Assembly (NCBI GenBank): GCA_023101885.1
Contig: JALPQD010000930.1
Coordinates: forward strand, 248,001-312,000
Origin: Typhlomys cinereus
Lineage: Eukaryota > Chordata > Mammalia > Rodentia > Platacanthomyidae
Direction of reading: 5' to 3'
DNA: 64,000 bases
Shown piece by piece: positions 25,822 to 37,202 of this stretch. The notes beneath the pieces were generated by a model. The model saw only the letters and a list, made by a program, of their open reading frames with translations. It searched no databases and was not told the DNA's origin. The translations under genes and the position numbers were made by a program. How positions within the stretch are numbered: the stretch's first letter is position 1; each line of letters opens with the position of its first letter.

Positions 25822-25832
25822 AAAAGTCAATT

Positions 25833-26865
25833 CTTAAAGTTACTGCTTTATTCCATGGTAATCTGCCTTGCTAAGATTATTATCAAATGTAGGTTTATTT
25901 TTCAGCTGTTGAACAATTTTATTCGTGGAGAATTTTTTCTATCCTCATCACAATTCATGAGGTTCTAGTGACAAATCAAAGTGTTACATAATTAGAGTTA
26001 AAAACCCTGATTTCGAACTGTCTTTGAGATAAATGGCTGTAAATTGGGTTGATGTTCAAAATACAAAGAAAGCAGTAATACATCATAAATTATGATATAA
26101 ACAGAATGAGGGAAGCATGGTCCTTTGTCAAATAGCATGAGCCACAGAACTAGTTAGTCACTACATCATCTGAAAATTTCCAAATCATTTACTGGTTCTC
26201 AAAAAAACACTAGATTTTTTTTCCTTTATCCTTATTGTTGTTTCATTTGTTTGACAAGACTGTCACTCACTAAATAGCAACCTCATCTGAGGTCCAATTT
26301 GATAGGTGGAATCTCATCAAACTCCTACAGTATCTTTCTCATTAAGGAAGCTGCCACCTAGTCTTAAAAACAGGAGGATTTTCTTCATATCAGGAATATT
26401 GATCTTGGAGATAAATGTCATAGTTTCATCTTTGATGAACTTAAGTGTGCTTGATAGTAGTTATATAATGCTAGAATCTTACTACCTTGATTTAAATCTT
26501 TGCAAAAAGTTGTTTTCCTCATTTTGATAAAGGGTTTGCATCCATTGGAATGTAATTCAAAACTGTAATGACCTTTAGAACATATCTCACAACTGTACAT
26601 GCTCAGTTTTTCATAAATAAAAGTTTTAATTTGGAATGATTTTTAATTTACAGCATTGAAATTTTTATATCATTCACTTCTTTTCCCTTGATATTAAAAC
26701 TGTGATCCATTTATTTAAAAGTAACAAATGAACATCGGTGTAATCATTTTAAACTGTAGAGTTTAATGAAATCAGTCTCTCTTCACTCAGAACTCCAAAT
26801 CCTTCTATAGTGATAACTATTGTTTCCAGTTCAACTTCTATCCATTTTGTAAAAATAAAAATCAG
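25833..26865. other. Unassigned sequence
   Basis: AT-rich, nothing recognised. Confidence 0.4.
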
Positions 26866-27140
26866 GAGCAAGACTACTTGTCACACAAGTATGAGAGCCT
26901 GAGTTCAAATCCCCAGAATCCATGCAAAAAGCTGGGCATGGCCTCACACTTCTGTGCCCAATAATGTAGTTACAGAAATTCTGTGGGTTTTATGACTGCC
27001 AGCCTAGTTCCAGGTTCAGCAAGAGATCTTGTCTCAAGGAAATAATCCATTCCACATCCTTCTTGGCTTCCATGTGCAGAAGCCTATGTGCTCACAGATA
27101 CACAGGAGCATATGCTACACATACTTACAATATAAAATTG
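26866..27140 (+). mobile_element. B3-like SINE
   Basis: GAGTTCAAATCCCCAGAATC (B box region), AAAGCTGGGCATGGCC, GCCAGCCTAGTTCCAGGTTC, AGCAAGAGATCTTGTCTCAA and GGCTTCCATGTGCAGAAGC match the B3 order. Old and degenerate. Confidence 0.7.
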
Positions 27141-27189
27141 TATTAAAAATAAAAAGATGAAATTATAGAAATATATATAATTTGTTTTG

Positions 27190-27254
27190 CTCCTGATGTC
27201 ACCTTTGCGCCTTCACTGGTGCACACATTCAAGTACCCTCTTCTACACACATGT

Positions 27255-27294
<40 letters not shown>
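27190..27294 (+). mobile_element. SINE tail fragment, type B, with (CA)n
   Basis: GCTCCTGATGTCACCTTTGC then CTTCACTGGTGCACACATTC and a CA run at 27260-27291 match only the 3' end of type B SINEs. Confidence 0.45.
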
Positions 27295-27295
<1 letters not shown>

Positions 27296-27516
27296 CACAT
27301 TGATTCAAACTTGATCTTCAAAAAAATTACCGCATAATTTGGATTCAAATTTGATCTGTTATTTTACTTTTAACTGATCTATGTATTTATATTTTAAAGT
27401 AGGGTTTTTTTTTTAAGAGAGCGCCATGTTAGAGCTTGCTTTAAAATCCAATCTGACAACTGCTGTCAATTATGCCATTAGTAATATGGTTGAAGTTAAA
27501 TTTACAACCTCAGGGT

Positions 27517-27889
27517 AGCAGTTACTCTTCTCTGTTGCTGTGAGACATCAAACTCAAACAACTTAAAAGGAGAAAAGGGAGATTTATTCATCTACGGTTC
27601 CAGAGGGGAGATACAGTCCATTATTGCAGAAAAGGCATGGCTGGTGGCAGAAGCTGGAGACAGCCTAAGTCACATCGCATCGAGGATGCTGAGAGATGCA
27701 AAACTGCAAGCTGCAAGAGAAGGCTAAATAACTGAAGCAGGGTGGAGCTAATCAACCTCAAGACCCGCCCCCTGTGACTGCCTTCCTCTAGCAAGGCTCC
27801 ACCTCCTAAAGGTGCCATTACCTTCCCAAACACTAAAGATTCAAACACATGAGCCTATGGGGGGGCAACTCACATTTCAAACCATGACA
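27517..27889 (-). mobile_element. MaLR-type solo LTR, minus orientation
   Basis: The minus strand starts TGTCATGGTTTGAAATGTG, has CCATAGGCTCATGTGTTTGA, CCTTTAGGAGGTGGAGCC and TAATGGACTGTATCTCCC, then ATGAATAAATCTCCCTT (poly(A) signal) and CACAGCAACAGAG near the end. This is the MT/ORR1-like order, without any internal region. Confidence 0.7.
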
Positions 27890-28229
27890 CTCAGTATTAA
27901 AGTCTTTGCCTAGTGTGTTAAATACTTTTTGTGCTTCAGTGCTTCTTTTGTTGTTATTGTTATTGCTCCAACAAGATGCCTAAAAAATCAACTTAGAGAT
28001 TCATTTTGACTTAAGGCTTCAAAGTCTGTCTATCCAGTTGTAGGATAAGAGGTGATCTGTATAAAAACATAAAGATCATCTTTTAGGCAGTTTTCCTAAT
28101 TTCTTTACCCCCTCGCTATCAATGAAATGTAGAGGTCTCACAATTTCACCCTTCCCTTGAATGAGGAGCTGGGTTAGCAGGACTGACCCAGTCTCCAGAA
28201 GGAAAAACAATGCCTTTTTCTCGCTTGGC
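27890..28229. other. Unassigned sequence
   Basis: Nothing recognised. Confidence 0.4.
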
Positions 28230-28251
28230 GGGGGGGGGGGGGGGGGGGGGG
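28230..28251. repeat. Poly(G) run of 22
   Basis: Twenty-two consecutive G on the plus strand. Length is likely to be unreliable in short-read data. It could form intramolecular quadruplexes. Confidence 0.95.
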
Positions 28252-28530
28252 CTCTTGCCAGGATCCAACCTGTAACTGCCTAGGGCTTTTCTTATGTCTA
28301 AAGATCCTTAGTATATTTCTTATAATTTAGAAAAACTAACTGTTCCCAATCTTTCCTAAGCTACCTCCAAATAGGTACTAAGGTGTAGGGAAGGCTCAGT
28401 CTTGTTCTCCGGTGCTGTCTGGCCAACCAGTGCAGTTCCCTCTCTGCAGGGGACATGTGAACCTGGAATATTATGGTAAGAACATGCTGTGGGTAACTCA
28501 GACCTGGGGAATTGCAGAGCTTTGCTGCTT
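28252..28530. other. Unassigned sequence
   Basis: Nothing recognised. Confidence 0.35.
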
Positions 28531-28572
28531 GTCTGTGTATGTGTATGTGTATGTGTATGTGTGTATATATGT
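28531..28572. repeat. (TGTATG)n-like tract
   Basis: Alternating TGTGTA/TGTATG units, about 40 bases, purine-pyrimidine alternating. Confidence 0.85.
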
Positions 28573-29799
28573 ATTTATTTTTTTTCCTACCAGTCAATAC
28601 AATTTTGGATTTATCTCAAATAGTTTATAATCATGACTAGTACACATGACAGTACATGGTGCAGAATGTCATCTTTGAAAGTCAAAAATAAGTTCTTTTT
28701 TTAAAAGTGCATTTGCTGATTCACTCTCCCAAGAGGAAAGCAGTTTCCTCACAGTCAGACAGCCCATGATCATTCTCTTCACGCTAAAGCGGCATCATCC
28801 ACTTCTCCTAAAGGAAAGTAATGAGATTACTGTTCTCTATAATATCCTCATTGAAAGGCTGTGTCATTTAGCTTGCATCAGTTTCTAGAAGGTTCTGTGA
28901 GTGAGATTTCATCCTTTTGACTGTGTAATTTTATGGGATATGATTTTTTTTAAGTATAAAGTTTCTCTTCTTCATGATTAGAATTATTACCCATCCAAAG
29001 GAACCATAGATAACTGCAACGCAAATCCCTGTTTCATACATCAGGCTTAATATTCTTCTGCAACAGAAAAATACTCTTAAAATGCTAATGTGTTCAAGGA
29101 GCAGGTGGTGTTTGAGAGCATTACATAGCGTCTCCTGGTAATCATGTCTTCCCCATAGAAAAGAGGAAGCTCTACATTTCATCTTATGTCCAACACTGTA
29201 ACTATCTTTCTTCTGTGACAAAAAGAGGGTTTACATGATTATTTTTCATGCTAGCAGCCAACAAAGGGAGAGTAACAGGTATAGAGTATCAGGACAGCTT
29301 CCTGGGACCATGGAGCTCTCCACACAGAGGAAGAGATGTTTCTAGAACCTCAGTCTCACATGTGGAAAGGGAGGCTACATTTGGGTCTCAGAATCACATG
29401 CTCAAGCACCTCTGACAGTGTATCTGAGGGGAGGTATAGCTCTTTTCACAGTAAACTTCGGATTGGTAAAGTCCATAGAGTATCATTCCTATGGCTGCCT
29501 ACCATCTAACCACAAATAGCAGTCACATGGTGGTATTTAAAAGATGCCAGTTAAATAAATGAGTGAATGAGTCTCTGTGCCTCAGCATATGGCTCATGGG
29601 CAGCCAGCCACGCTGATATTGACACATTACAAAGAATGTCTCTGATTCTTTGCTTCTCTTTGTATATATGCTGTGCAACATCATACATAGTGATACAGCA
29701 GATAACACAATTCATCTCTTCTTCCAAGAATAACTAATTCATCACTGCTTTCTGATTACACCCAGGACCAAGAGTTCAAAAATCTTGAACTGGGTACTG
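28573..29799. other. Unassigned sequence
   Basis: No repeat or gene recognised. The 96-codon minus frame at 28931-29221 shows no domain. Confidence 0.4.
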
Positions 29800-30010
29800 A
29801 ATGTTTAGGGTGGGTTGGAAGAACTTGAGTAAGTGCGGAGGAACACCGTGGACCCTAGCCACGCCTCAGCTGCTGTGGTAGAGTCATTATGAACTATAAA
29901 GACGGCCTTCTCACCAGAAGAGATTGCCGTACCTCGCTGACAAAAGAATAAACCTTTGTGTACTTAATACTTGCCTAAAGAGGCATCATAACACCCTGGG
30001 AGCCAGTCGT
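29800..30010 (+). mobile_element. Possible LTR remnant
   Basis: AACTATAAAGACGG about 50 bases before AGAATAAACCTTTGTG has the TATA to poly(A)-signal spacing of a retroviral LTR. Boundaries are not visible and I see no family match. Confidence 0.25.
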
Positions 30011-30214
30011 GCCTTCTGCCACCAGTATACAATATTGTATGGATATACGAAGAAGGAGGGGAGAAGACGTGGCCATAACTCACTACCATTCCCATCAAGT
30101 TGCAAGCCATACCCACTTACTACCTTTGCGTTCTTAAAATCTCCTAAATTAAGATTCCTATCGAGGGCAAATTGTGTGTTTAAGCATGCCTGAATGTCGT
30201 CAATAAATTCACCA

Positions 30215-30520
30215 CAAAATGGATTTGTGGAAGCAAGAGGATTCTATTCTCATAATTCTCACTTACAGTTACTACTCCAGTTTGACAGGAAAGCTCACCT
30301 TGGGCCGAGGAACTGGCCACACCATAGTCACAGGGCAGCTGAGGGATAAACATCACTTGCCAGACAGCATGTTTGTCCAAGTATACGAAAGAACACTAAC
30401 TCCCTTAATCCGCTCCCTCCATTTTATCCACCTGCCCAGGGAAAAGCCCCACCCACCATGGACTGGATCTTCCCACATACACATATGCATGCATCAGTTA
30501 ATTAGAAATTCCATGAACAG
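30215..30520 (-). mobile_element. MaLR-type LTR, minus orientation
   Basis: Carries GGAACTGGCCACACCATAGT and TTACAGTTACTACTCCAG, parallel to the elements at 7815, 10655 and 12046. Confidence 0.5.
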
Positions 30521-31232
30521 GGACCTGGAATAGCAATGTAGGTATAGGGATGATGTGAAATAAGGTAGTTATGGCAGTAGAAGTCAACTGAACTAATACT
30601 AGGGCTAGTATATGATGTTGAGGAGGCAGCTGTGGGGTAATTGCCCAGAGGAACATCTTAGCAAAGGAGGAGCCAACACAAAGGCCTGGGAAGCAGATCC
30701 CAAGGACATCTCTACATCACCTTTATTCTCAAAATGTATCCAGCACTATCTCCAACCAAAACTGATGCAAGAATACCTTGTCCAACCCATATTCCCAGAC
30801 CAGAATACCACTCACAGATTATATTTTCCAACCAATAAAAGTGTACCCCACATGGGAATCACAAAGTTGTATTCGAGTAGTCACTTTCCTCTTTGTAAAC
30901 ATAAGACACTGACTCCCTACCTATCTCCTCCACATCTCATAATAAACTAGTGAAATTGTTTCTCTTTTTAATTCCCCTTCCAAATAAGGAAAGCAGTAGA
31001 GAGAATAAGTAACATCACACATCATGGAATAATAAATCAATGAAACTGACATTCAAACCCACAGTGTTGATTCTAGAGTCAGTTCCTTTCATCAGTAAAA
31101 TGTAGGGCAAGGTTTCCCTTGATAGTCTAGTTTCCTCAGGAGAACATGGCTTCTGCAGAATGGTCTTCTTACTCCATTTCCAGGTCTTCTGAATCATGTT
31201 TAGAAATTGGACTTTCATTAGCAGATAACTTC
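30521..31232. other. Unassigned sequence
   Basis: A 112-codon plus frame (30612-30950) has no recognised domain. An AATAAA near 30940 might mark another old LTR end. Confidence 0.35.
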
Positions 31233-31619
31233 TGTGGCAGTTTGAATACGAGCTCTCCCTCATAAGTTCATGGGTTTGCAACTCTTATCTCTTGTAAATA
31301 TTTGGGAAGGTTGTGGCAACTTTAGTGGGGAAAAGCTTTGCTTGGGGCGTGGGGAGGTACACCATGGCGTGGGGAGGGTTGAGGTTTGGTAGCCTTGCCT
31401 TGCTTCCCCTTGCAGTTTGCCTCTTGCTTGTTTGCTCTTGCTTGCTCTGCCTCCATGATGAGGCTGTGACTTGAACCAGCCTCCTCCAGCTTCTGCTTCC
31501 AGCCATGCTTTTTCTGCCACAAAAAAATGTACTATACCTATCCTTTGGACTGTAAGTCACATGTGTCTCCCTTAAGTTGTGCATTGTGTCACAACAGCAG
31601 AAATAAAGAACTACAACAA
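31233..31619 (+). mobile_element. MaLR-type solo LTR, plus orientation
   Basis: Starts TGTGGCAGTTTGAATACG, has CTCATAAGTTCATGGGTTTG, AATATTTGGGAAGGTTGTGG and TTTGGACTGTAAGTCAC, then CAGCAGAAATAAAGAACTAC and ends in CA. TG...CA ends and an AATAAA signal support an LTR. The three overlapping minus frames (31260-31584) are antisense to it. Confidence 0.65.
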
Positions 31620-32660
31620 CCTCACATGTACCTGGATGATGTCCTATGGTTTAAATCCTGACTCCAAGATGTGAACCTGCCCTTCTGCATCCTGCTGTGT
31701 GACACTGGAACTGGGATTCTGAAACTTTTATTCTAGACTGATGCTACTTCACTCTGTCAATCAGTACAGTGGATTATAAAATACAGGTAAATGATTCATC
31801 TCTGGAGATTTGATTTTAAGTGATCTAAGCAAACCTGGATGTCAGTCAATAGCAGTTTCTAATCTCAAGTTTATATAATCTCAAAGGTACTACCCAAAAA
31901 AGAGATGGAAAAGGAGGAAAAAAGTAATTCCTGCTTCCTACTTGGTATTCCTGTCAACATGGTCCCTGCAGTAGCACTTGGGTCTGGAAGTCTCAGTGCT
32001 TTTGGCCTCCATCAAAAGTATATACTGTTATAAACAAGACATTGTCTCATCCCATGAAGCAGCTCCAGTCTGGGCATCCAGTTTGTCTTGCGCCTTTTGT
32101 GACTTCTTTCTCTACTCCCTTCCCCCAAATCCCTTCTGATAGACCATCTTCTCATGAACAGGATACTGAGCGCAACCTATGTAAAAGATTTAAAATTCTT
32201 ATATGCTACTGGGCTCACCTTGGATAACTTCAATCTAGATCATTTTTCAATATGTTAGCTAATAGTTTCTCCTGTAGCAGACAATAAGTTAGGAAAGATT
32301 AAGTGTGCACATCTAAAAATCAGCTACAAACTTCAAACAGAAAGAAATGATTTATTCCTTGAGCTAGAAGATGAAATTTTCTGGTAAATAGCATAGCTAA
32401 ATCAATCCCTTTAGCAAAAACAACTGAATACGGTTGACGCCAGGAGAAAAAAGTGCGAACATCTTATCATAGTCTTAGAGACTTTATATGATCTACTAAC
32501 ATCCTGATCCTATCTCTCCCTAAGAGGGGGCTAACATCTGAATGATCTTCCTCAGTGCCCTCAGCAACTGAAGAATGAGTCCTTCCTCCTTGGAGGGTCA
32601 TCTAGATGACAAATGAGACCTATACTTGATATCACAGTGACTTCTATACACACCACCTTC
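31620..32660. other. Unassigned sequence
   Basis: Nothing recognised with confidence. Parts near 32500-32650 resemble the L1 3' UTR text but too loosely to call. Confidence 0.35.
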
Positions 32661-32675
32661 AAAAAGTGTGGCTTA

Positions 32676-33103
32676 TATGCAAGATACTCCACACAAGTTA
32701 GGGCCGAAGTAATCATAATAGGACTTTGCATGACCTGCACAATGACCAACATATCATTGATATGTCTAGCATGGATCACAGGCACTAGGATCCTTAGAGG
32801 CAAGAGATTAACAGTCACAGTAGTGTTCCTAAACTAAAGGAGAACACAAGAAAGAGCTCTAGGCAATGCTACTGAGTCCTTACACCTCATCAGAGAGGAG
32901 GACCCAGAGGGAAGTTTGACATGCACACAAAAGGATGCTCCAGGAATGGGAGCGGAGGGAGTGCTGGGAGAAAGGGAGGGGGGAGAGAGGGAAAAGAGGG
33001 GAGGGGAAAAGGGGGGAGGGAGCAAGGGGATCCAGGGAGGGGTGAAGGGAGGGAGGGGAATGGGGAATCTATCAAGTTTGTATGAGTGGAAAAAATAAAT
33101 TTT
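32676..33103 (+). mobile_element. 5'-truncated LINE-1 3' UTR with 15-base target-site duplication
   Basis: Opens TATGCAAGATACTCCACACA, runs through CACTAGGATCCTTAGAGGCA and GATGCTCCAGGAATGGGAG into a G/A-rich polypurine tract (about 32945-33060) and ends GTTTGTATGAGTGGAAAAAA with TAAATTTT. The direct repeat AAAAAGTGTGGCTTA flanks it at 32661-32675 and 33104-33118. Its clean 3' end defines the end of this L1 family. Confidence 0.9.
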
Positions 33104-33148
33104 AAAAAGTGTGGCTTAGGCTGTGGGGAAGAGTGGAACATTAATTGC

Positions 33149-33395
33149 AGCTCCTCCTCCTCTTCTTCCTCATCTTTCTTTTCCTCATCCTTCCTCCTTC
33201 ACCTTCTCTTTCTTCTTCTCTTTCTCTTCTTGTTCCCTTTCTTCCTCCTTCCTTTTCTTCCTCCTCCTCTTCTTTCTCTTCCTCCTTTTTTCTCCTCCTC
33301 TTACTGCTCCTTTCTTCCTCCTTCCTCTTTTCTCCTCCTCTTTTTCATCCTTCTCTTCCTCTTACTCTAGCTCATCCTCTTTCTTCTTTTTTTTA
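33149..33395. repeat. Homopyrimidine tract of about 245 bases
   Basis: (CTT/CCT)n on the plus strand with very few purines, next to the A-tail end of the minus-strand L1 that begins at about 33387. It is probably a GA-rich expansion of that tail. All long serine/phenylalanine/leucine frames here are translations of the tract. Confidence 0.95.
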
Positions 33396-34759
33396 GCCTT
33401 TTAAATGTGCTTTTTAATGTCGTATACTATAGTATACAACATTATAGTTTATAGTAACTTTAAAATATTTTCAACCCTTAGTCCCAAATCCCAGCCCCCC
33501 CTTTTCCCTCCTTACAACCCTTCATCTCCCCTACCAAACACCCTTCTATTTCTTTTCGCTTGTTCAGATCACTGTGTTCTATCTAGTCTGTGATGATTTA
33601 TGCCTAACCTGATTCATGCTCCAGCAAGAATACTAGGTTAGTAGATATACCATTGAGGAAAGCATCCTCCTTTACTTCTCCATCAACATTAGTCCCCAGA
33701 GAGGTGTGGAGCTTCTTGAGATCTTTCTGATGTTACGGTGAGATGTTGATAAGACAGTTTCTGTAAAATTCTTGTGTATCTGCTATGAAATCTTCTATAT
33801 CACAACTATGTCATGTCATGGATATAACGCATGGCCCACCACTTTCCCACTTCAGGCTCTTGCAATGTTGCCACACCTTTTTCCTTGGAGTGGATGTAGG
33901 TGAGGCTTATATGTCCTGTTTAGGACAAGCAGTCAACAGACATCTATTTTCTGCATTTTTTGGCAAGTGGTGCTTTGTAGTAATAAGCACCATCTGTTGT
34001 AGAAGAAGGATTCTAGATTGAGTACTAAAAGTTCTTCCAATCTATGGTTTGGTGTATTGTCTTCTTAGCTAAAGATTCATAGCCTGTTCTTCCTTTATGA
34101 CCTATTTCCTTCCCTTTCATAGATTCTTGTTCTAGTTTAGAATAACAGGAATGTGTTCCATTCTGACAAACAGGCCTTAAATCTGATCATAAAGCTGTTG
34201 GTTGTCTCCTTGGTACTCATGCCACTATTACACTGGCATGTTGCCATAGTGATTTTTATAGAAACTTGCAGACCTCACCGGTTGATGAGACTTTTGATTA
34301 ATTTTCTCCCCAGTATCTTCTATAATATTTCTTGATACTGTGTAAGCTAACCAGTAAGAAGGAAGTTCTGGTTGGTATTTTTTGTCTATGTACTGTGATC
34401 TATACATGTTGCATCTTCAGTAGTAGGGCCTTGCTGTCTGTTTTTTGGAGGGAAACCAGTAGCAATGGCAAAATCCTATACTGTTTGGGAGGCATGCTTT
34501 GAAACCTCTCTGACCAATATCTTATCAGGAAGTGTTACATTCCTGCTACTTCTACCATAGTTTTAATTGTCACTAGGTTCTAAGTGAACCAACCCAAGGC
34601 ATTTTTTTTTAATTTTATACTGTTTTTCTCTTCCTGTGCTCCTCTGCATTTTATTTTGCACTGTTTTTCTCCTTTGTGCTCCAGTCTTATGTGTTTATAC
34701 ATAGTAATAACATAGGCAGCTCCTATTTGGTTCCATTCCACAATATAAAAGGTTTTCTT

Positions 34760-36371
34760 CAACAACAAATGCTGGAGAGAATTGCTGGTGGGAATGCAGG
34801 CTCATACAGCCACTCTGGCGAGCCGTCTGGAGATTCTTAAAGAAATTAAAGATTGAAATGCCATATGACCCTGCTATTCCACTTTTGGGAATAACCCCAC
34901 ACACAGCAAAAATTCACCTCGATAGCACAAGCACGACCATGTTCATAGCAGCACTGTTTACAATAGCAAAGTCATGGAATCAACCCAAATGTTCAACAGT
35001 TGACGAGTGGATAAGGAAAATTTGGTACATCTATACAATGGAGTACTACTCAGCCATCAGAAATGACGAATTAATGGGATTTGTCGGGAAATGGATGGAA
35101 TTAGAAACAATTATATTGAGTGAAGTATCCCAGACATGGAAAATTAAGTGCCGTATGTACTCCCTAATAGGTGGCTCCTAGTACAAAACCCACTTAGAGA
35201 CGCTCAAAGATAAATCTCTGTAATAATTACAGTAATTGCTAAGATTATGAACAGGAGGGATGGGGAAGGAGGGCCACACCAGTAACAAGGAGAGAGAGGA
35301 CCATGTTACAGCAGAGAAAATAGGCCACCATCAAGGTGTGCAAGTAAGTAATGAGACATCTGGTTAAGTTCACAGACTTTCCTTCCTGATCATTTGCAAC
35401 TGATGGGGTATGATCTTACCAGAAGGGTAGGGCGTATAGTCTGGCAGATAGAAAGTAACCATTTCGCAGATGGGTGATTGACCCTTCTCTCACCGCAGTT
35501 CCCTACTTTTATTTATCTACCTTTGGATATACTTTTATAACAAGACTCTAATTTAACAGGTTTTTATCTCTGGCCAGGGGGTGACATCCAATATCCATTA
35601 AGGTGGAGCGAAGGGCATTGCAGGAGCAGCAAAACTGAAAAAAAATCAACAAACCATAATCCAGAACATCAGAGACTCTATATCAATCACCCAGAACTAG
35701 GCCAGCCTAGTCTCTCACATCCTGAAGCTCAGGGAAATTTGCAGAAGAGGGGGGCGGTAAGATTGTAAGAGCACAAGGATGGGAGGAGTCATGATATGCA
35801 AGATACTCTACACAAGTTAGCAATCATATTTGGATTTTACATGCCCTGCTCAATGTCCAACACACTACTGACCTCACAAAGTCTAGCATTTACTAAAGGC
35901 ACTAGGATCCTGGGAGGCAAGGGATCGACAGCCACAGTAGTGTTCCTATGCTTAAGGGGAACACAGGAAAGGGTTCTGGGAAATGCCCCTGGATCCTTGC
36001 ACCTCATTGGAGAGGAGGACCCAGAGGAGAGTTTGGCATGCACATTAAAGGATGCTCCGGGGATGGGAGGGGGAGGCAATGGGGGAGGAGGAGGCAATGG
36101 GGGATGGGGAGGGAAGGGAGAGGGGAGGGGACACAGGGGGATAGGGGGTTGGAGGGAGGGGGGGACTGGTGTACCTGTTAAGTTTGTATGAGTGGAAATT
36201 AAAAAAAAAGAATTAGAGAACTTCTGGTCTTGGCCAGACAGTCAACTACTCTCTCACCTCTCTCCTAATTTTTGTGTCTCTCTGTTTTATCACCACCAGA
36301 AACATATCAGGACTTACTGGATATGCTTGTTTTTAGTAAAAGGAGAAAATTGCATGTCAAAAAAATAAACA
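34760..36371 (+). mobile_element. 5'-truncated LINE-1 with 15-base target repeats and a probable 3' transduction
   Basis: Begins inside the C-terminal part of ORF2 (GCTGGTGGGAATGCAGGCTC; GGAGTACTACTCAGCCATCA), includes a 3' UTR homologous to 32676-33103, a polypurine tract at about 36050-36165, and the family end GTTTGTATGAGTGGAAA followed by A9 (about 36195-36210). About 150 bases of unrelated sequence then follow, ending in a second A-rich tail (36359-36371). ATAAAAGGTTTTCTT occurs at 34745-34759 and 36372-36386. It lies in the older minus-strand L1. The 107-codon frame at 34858-35181 is an ORF2 relic. Confidence 0.88.
36211..36358 (+). mobile_element. Probable L1-transduced 3' flank
   Basis: Non-L1 sequence between the L1 A-tail and a second A-tail, inside the same target-site duplication. 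AGTAAA, a known weak poly(A)-signal variant, lies about 20 bases before the second tail. It is absent from the sibling L1 end at 33103. Confidence 0.7.
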
Positions 36372-37202
36372 ATAAAAGGTTTTCTTTAAGTTCCTAGGCC
36401 CTCCTATATCCCATCCTCTCATACCCCCTAGGTAGTTTTCCCATTATTCCCTTCCTCATCTTGCCTGATATAGTATCCTATATTCCCCCTTCCAAAGGTT
36501 TCACCCTAACTGTTCCTTCCCACTTAATCATTCATTGATCACTTTTGAATTTTCTGACCCTTGGCAGTAATTCCAAGCCAAATACTTCAGTGAGGAGAGA
36601 ACATGTGACATTTGCCTTTCCGTGTCTGAGATACCTCACTCAATATTATATTTTCTAGTACCATATTTCCCAGCAAATTCTGTAAACTCATCCTTCCTGA
36701 TAGCTGAATGGTATTCCACCATATATATGTATCACATTTTCATTATTCATTCCTCTGTTGATGAGCATATTATATTGACTGATTCTATTTTCTTGCTGTT
36801 GTGAATAAAGCTACAATGAACATGGGTGAACAAGGGTCTTTGTAATAAGATGCAGTCTTCTGGGAATATTCCTAGAAGTGGTATAGCTGGGACACATGGT
36901 AATTCCATTTTTAACTTTTTGAGGAAACTCCACACTGATTTCCACACTGATCTCCAAAGTGGCTGTACTAATTTACACGCCTACCAGCAATGAGTAAATG
37001 TTTCCTTTTCTCCACATCCTCTCCAGCATTCTCTGTTGTTTGTGTTCTTGATCTTAGCCATTCTGACTGTTAAGATGGTATCCCAGGGTAGTTTTAATTT
37101 GCATTTCTCTTATGACCAGGGAAGTTGAACAACTTTTAAGATATTTCTTTGACATTTCAAGTTCTTTTTGTGAGAAGTCCCTATTAAGTTCCAGGGCCCA
37201 TC

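Noticed and set aside
33086..33404. Serine/phenylalanine/leucine-rich frames of 83-94 codons
   Set aside because: Translations of the homopyrimidine tract.
34858..35181. 107-codon frame with a coherent protein-like look
   Set aside because: It is the C-terminal relic of L1 ORF2 in a truncated insertion, not a host gene.
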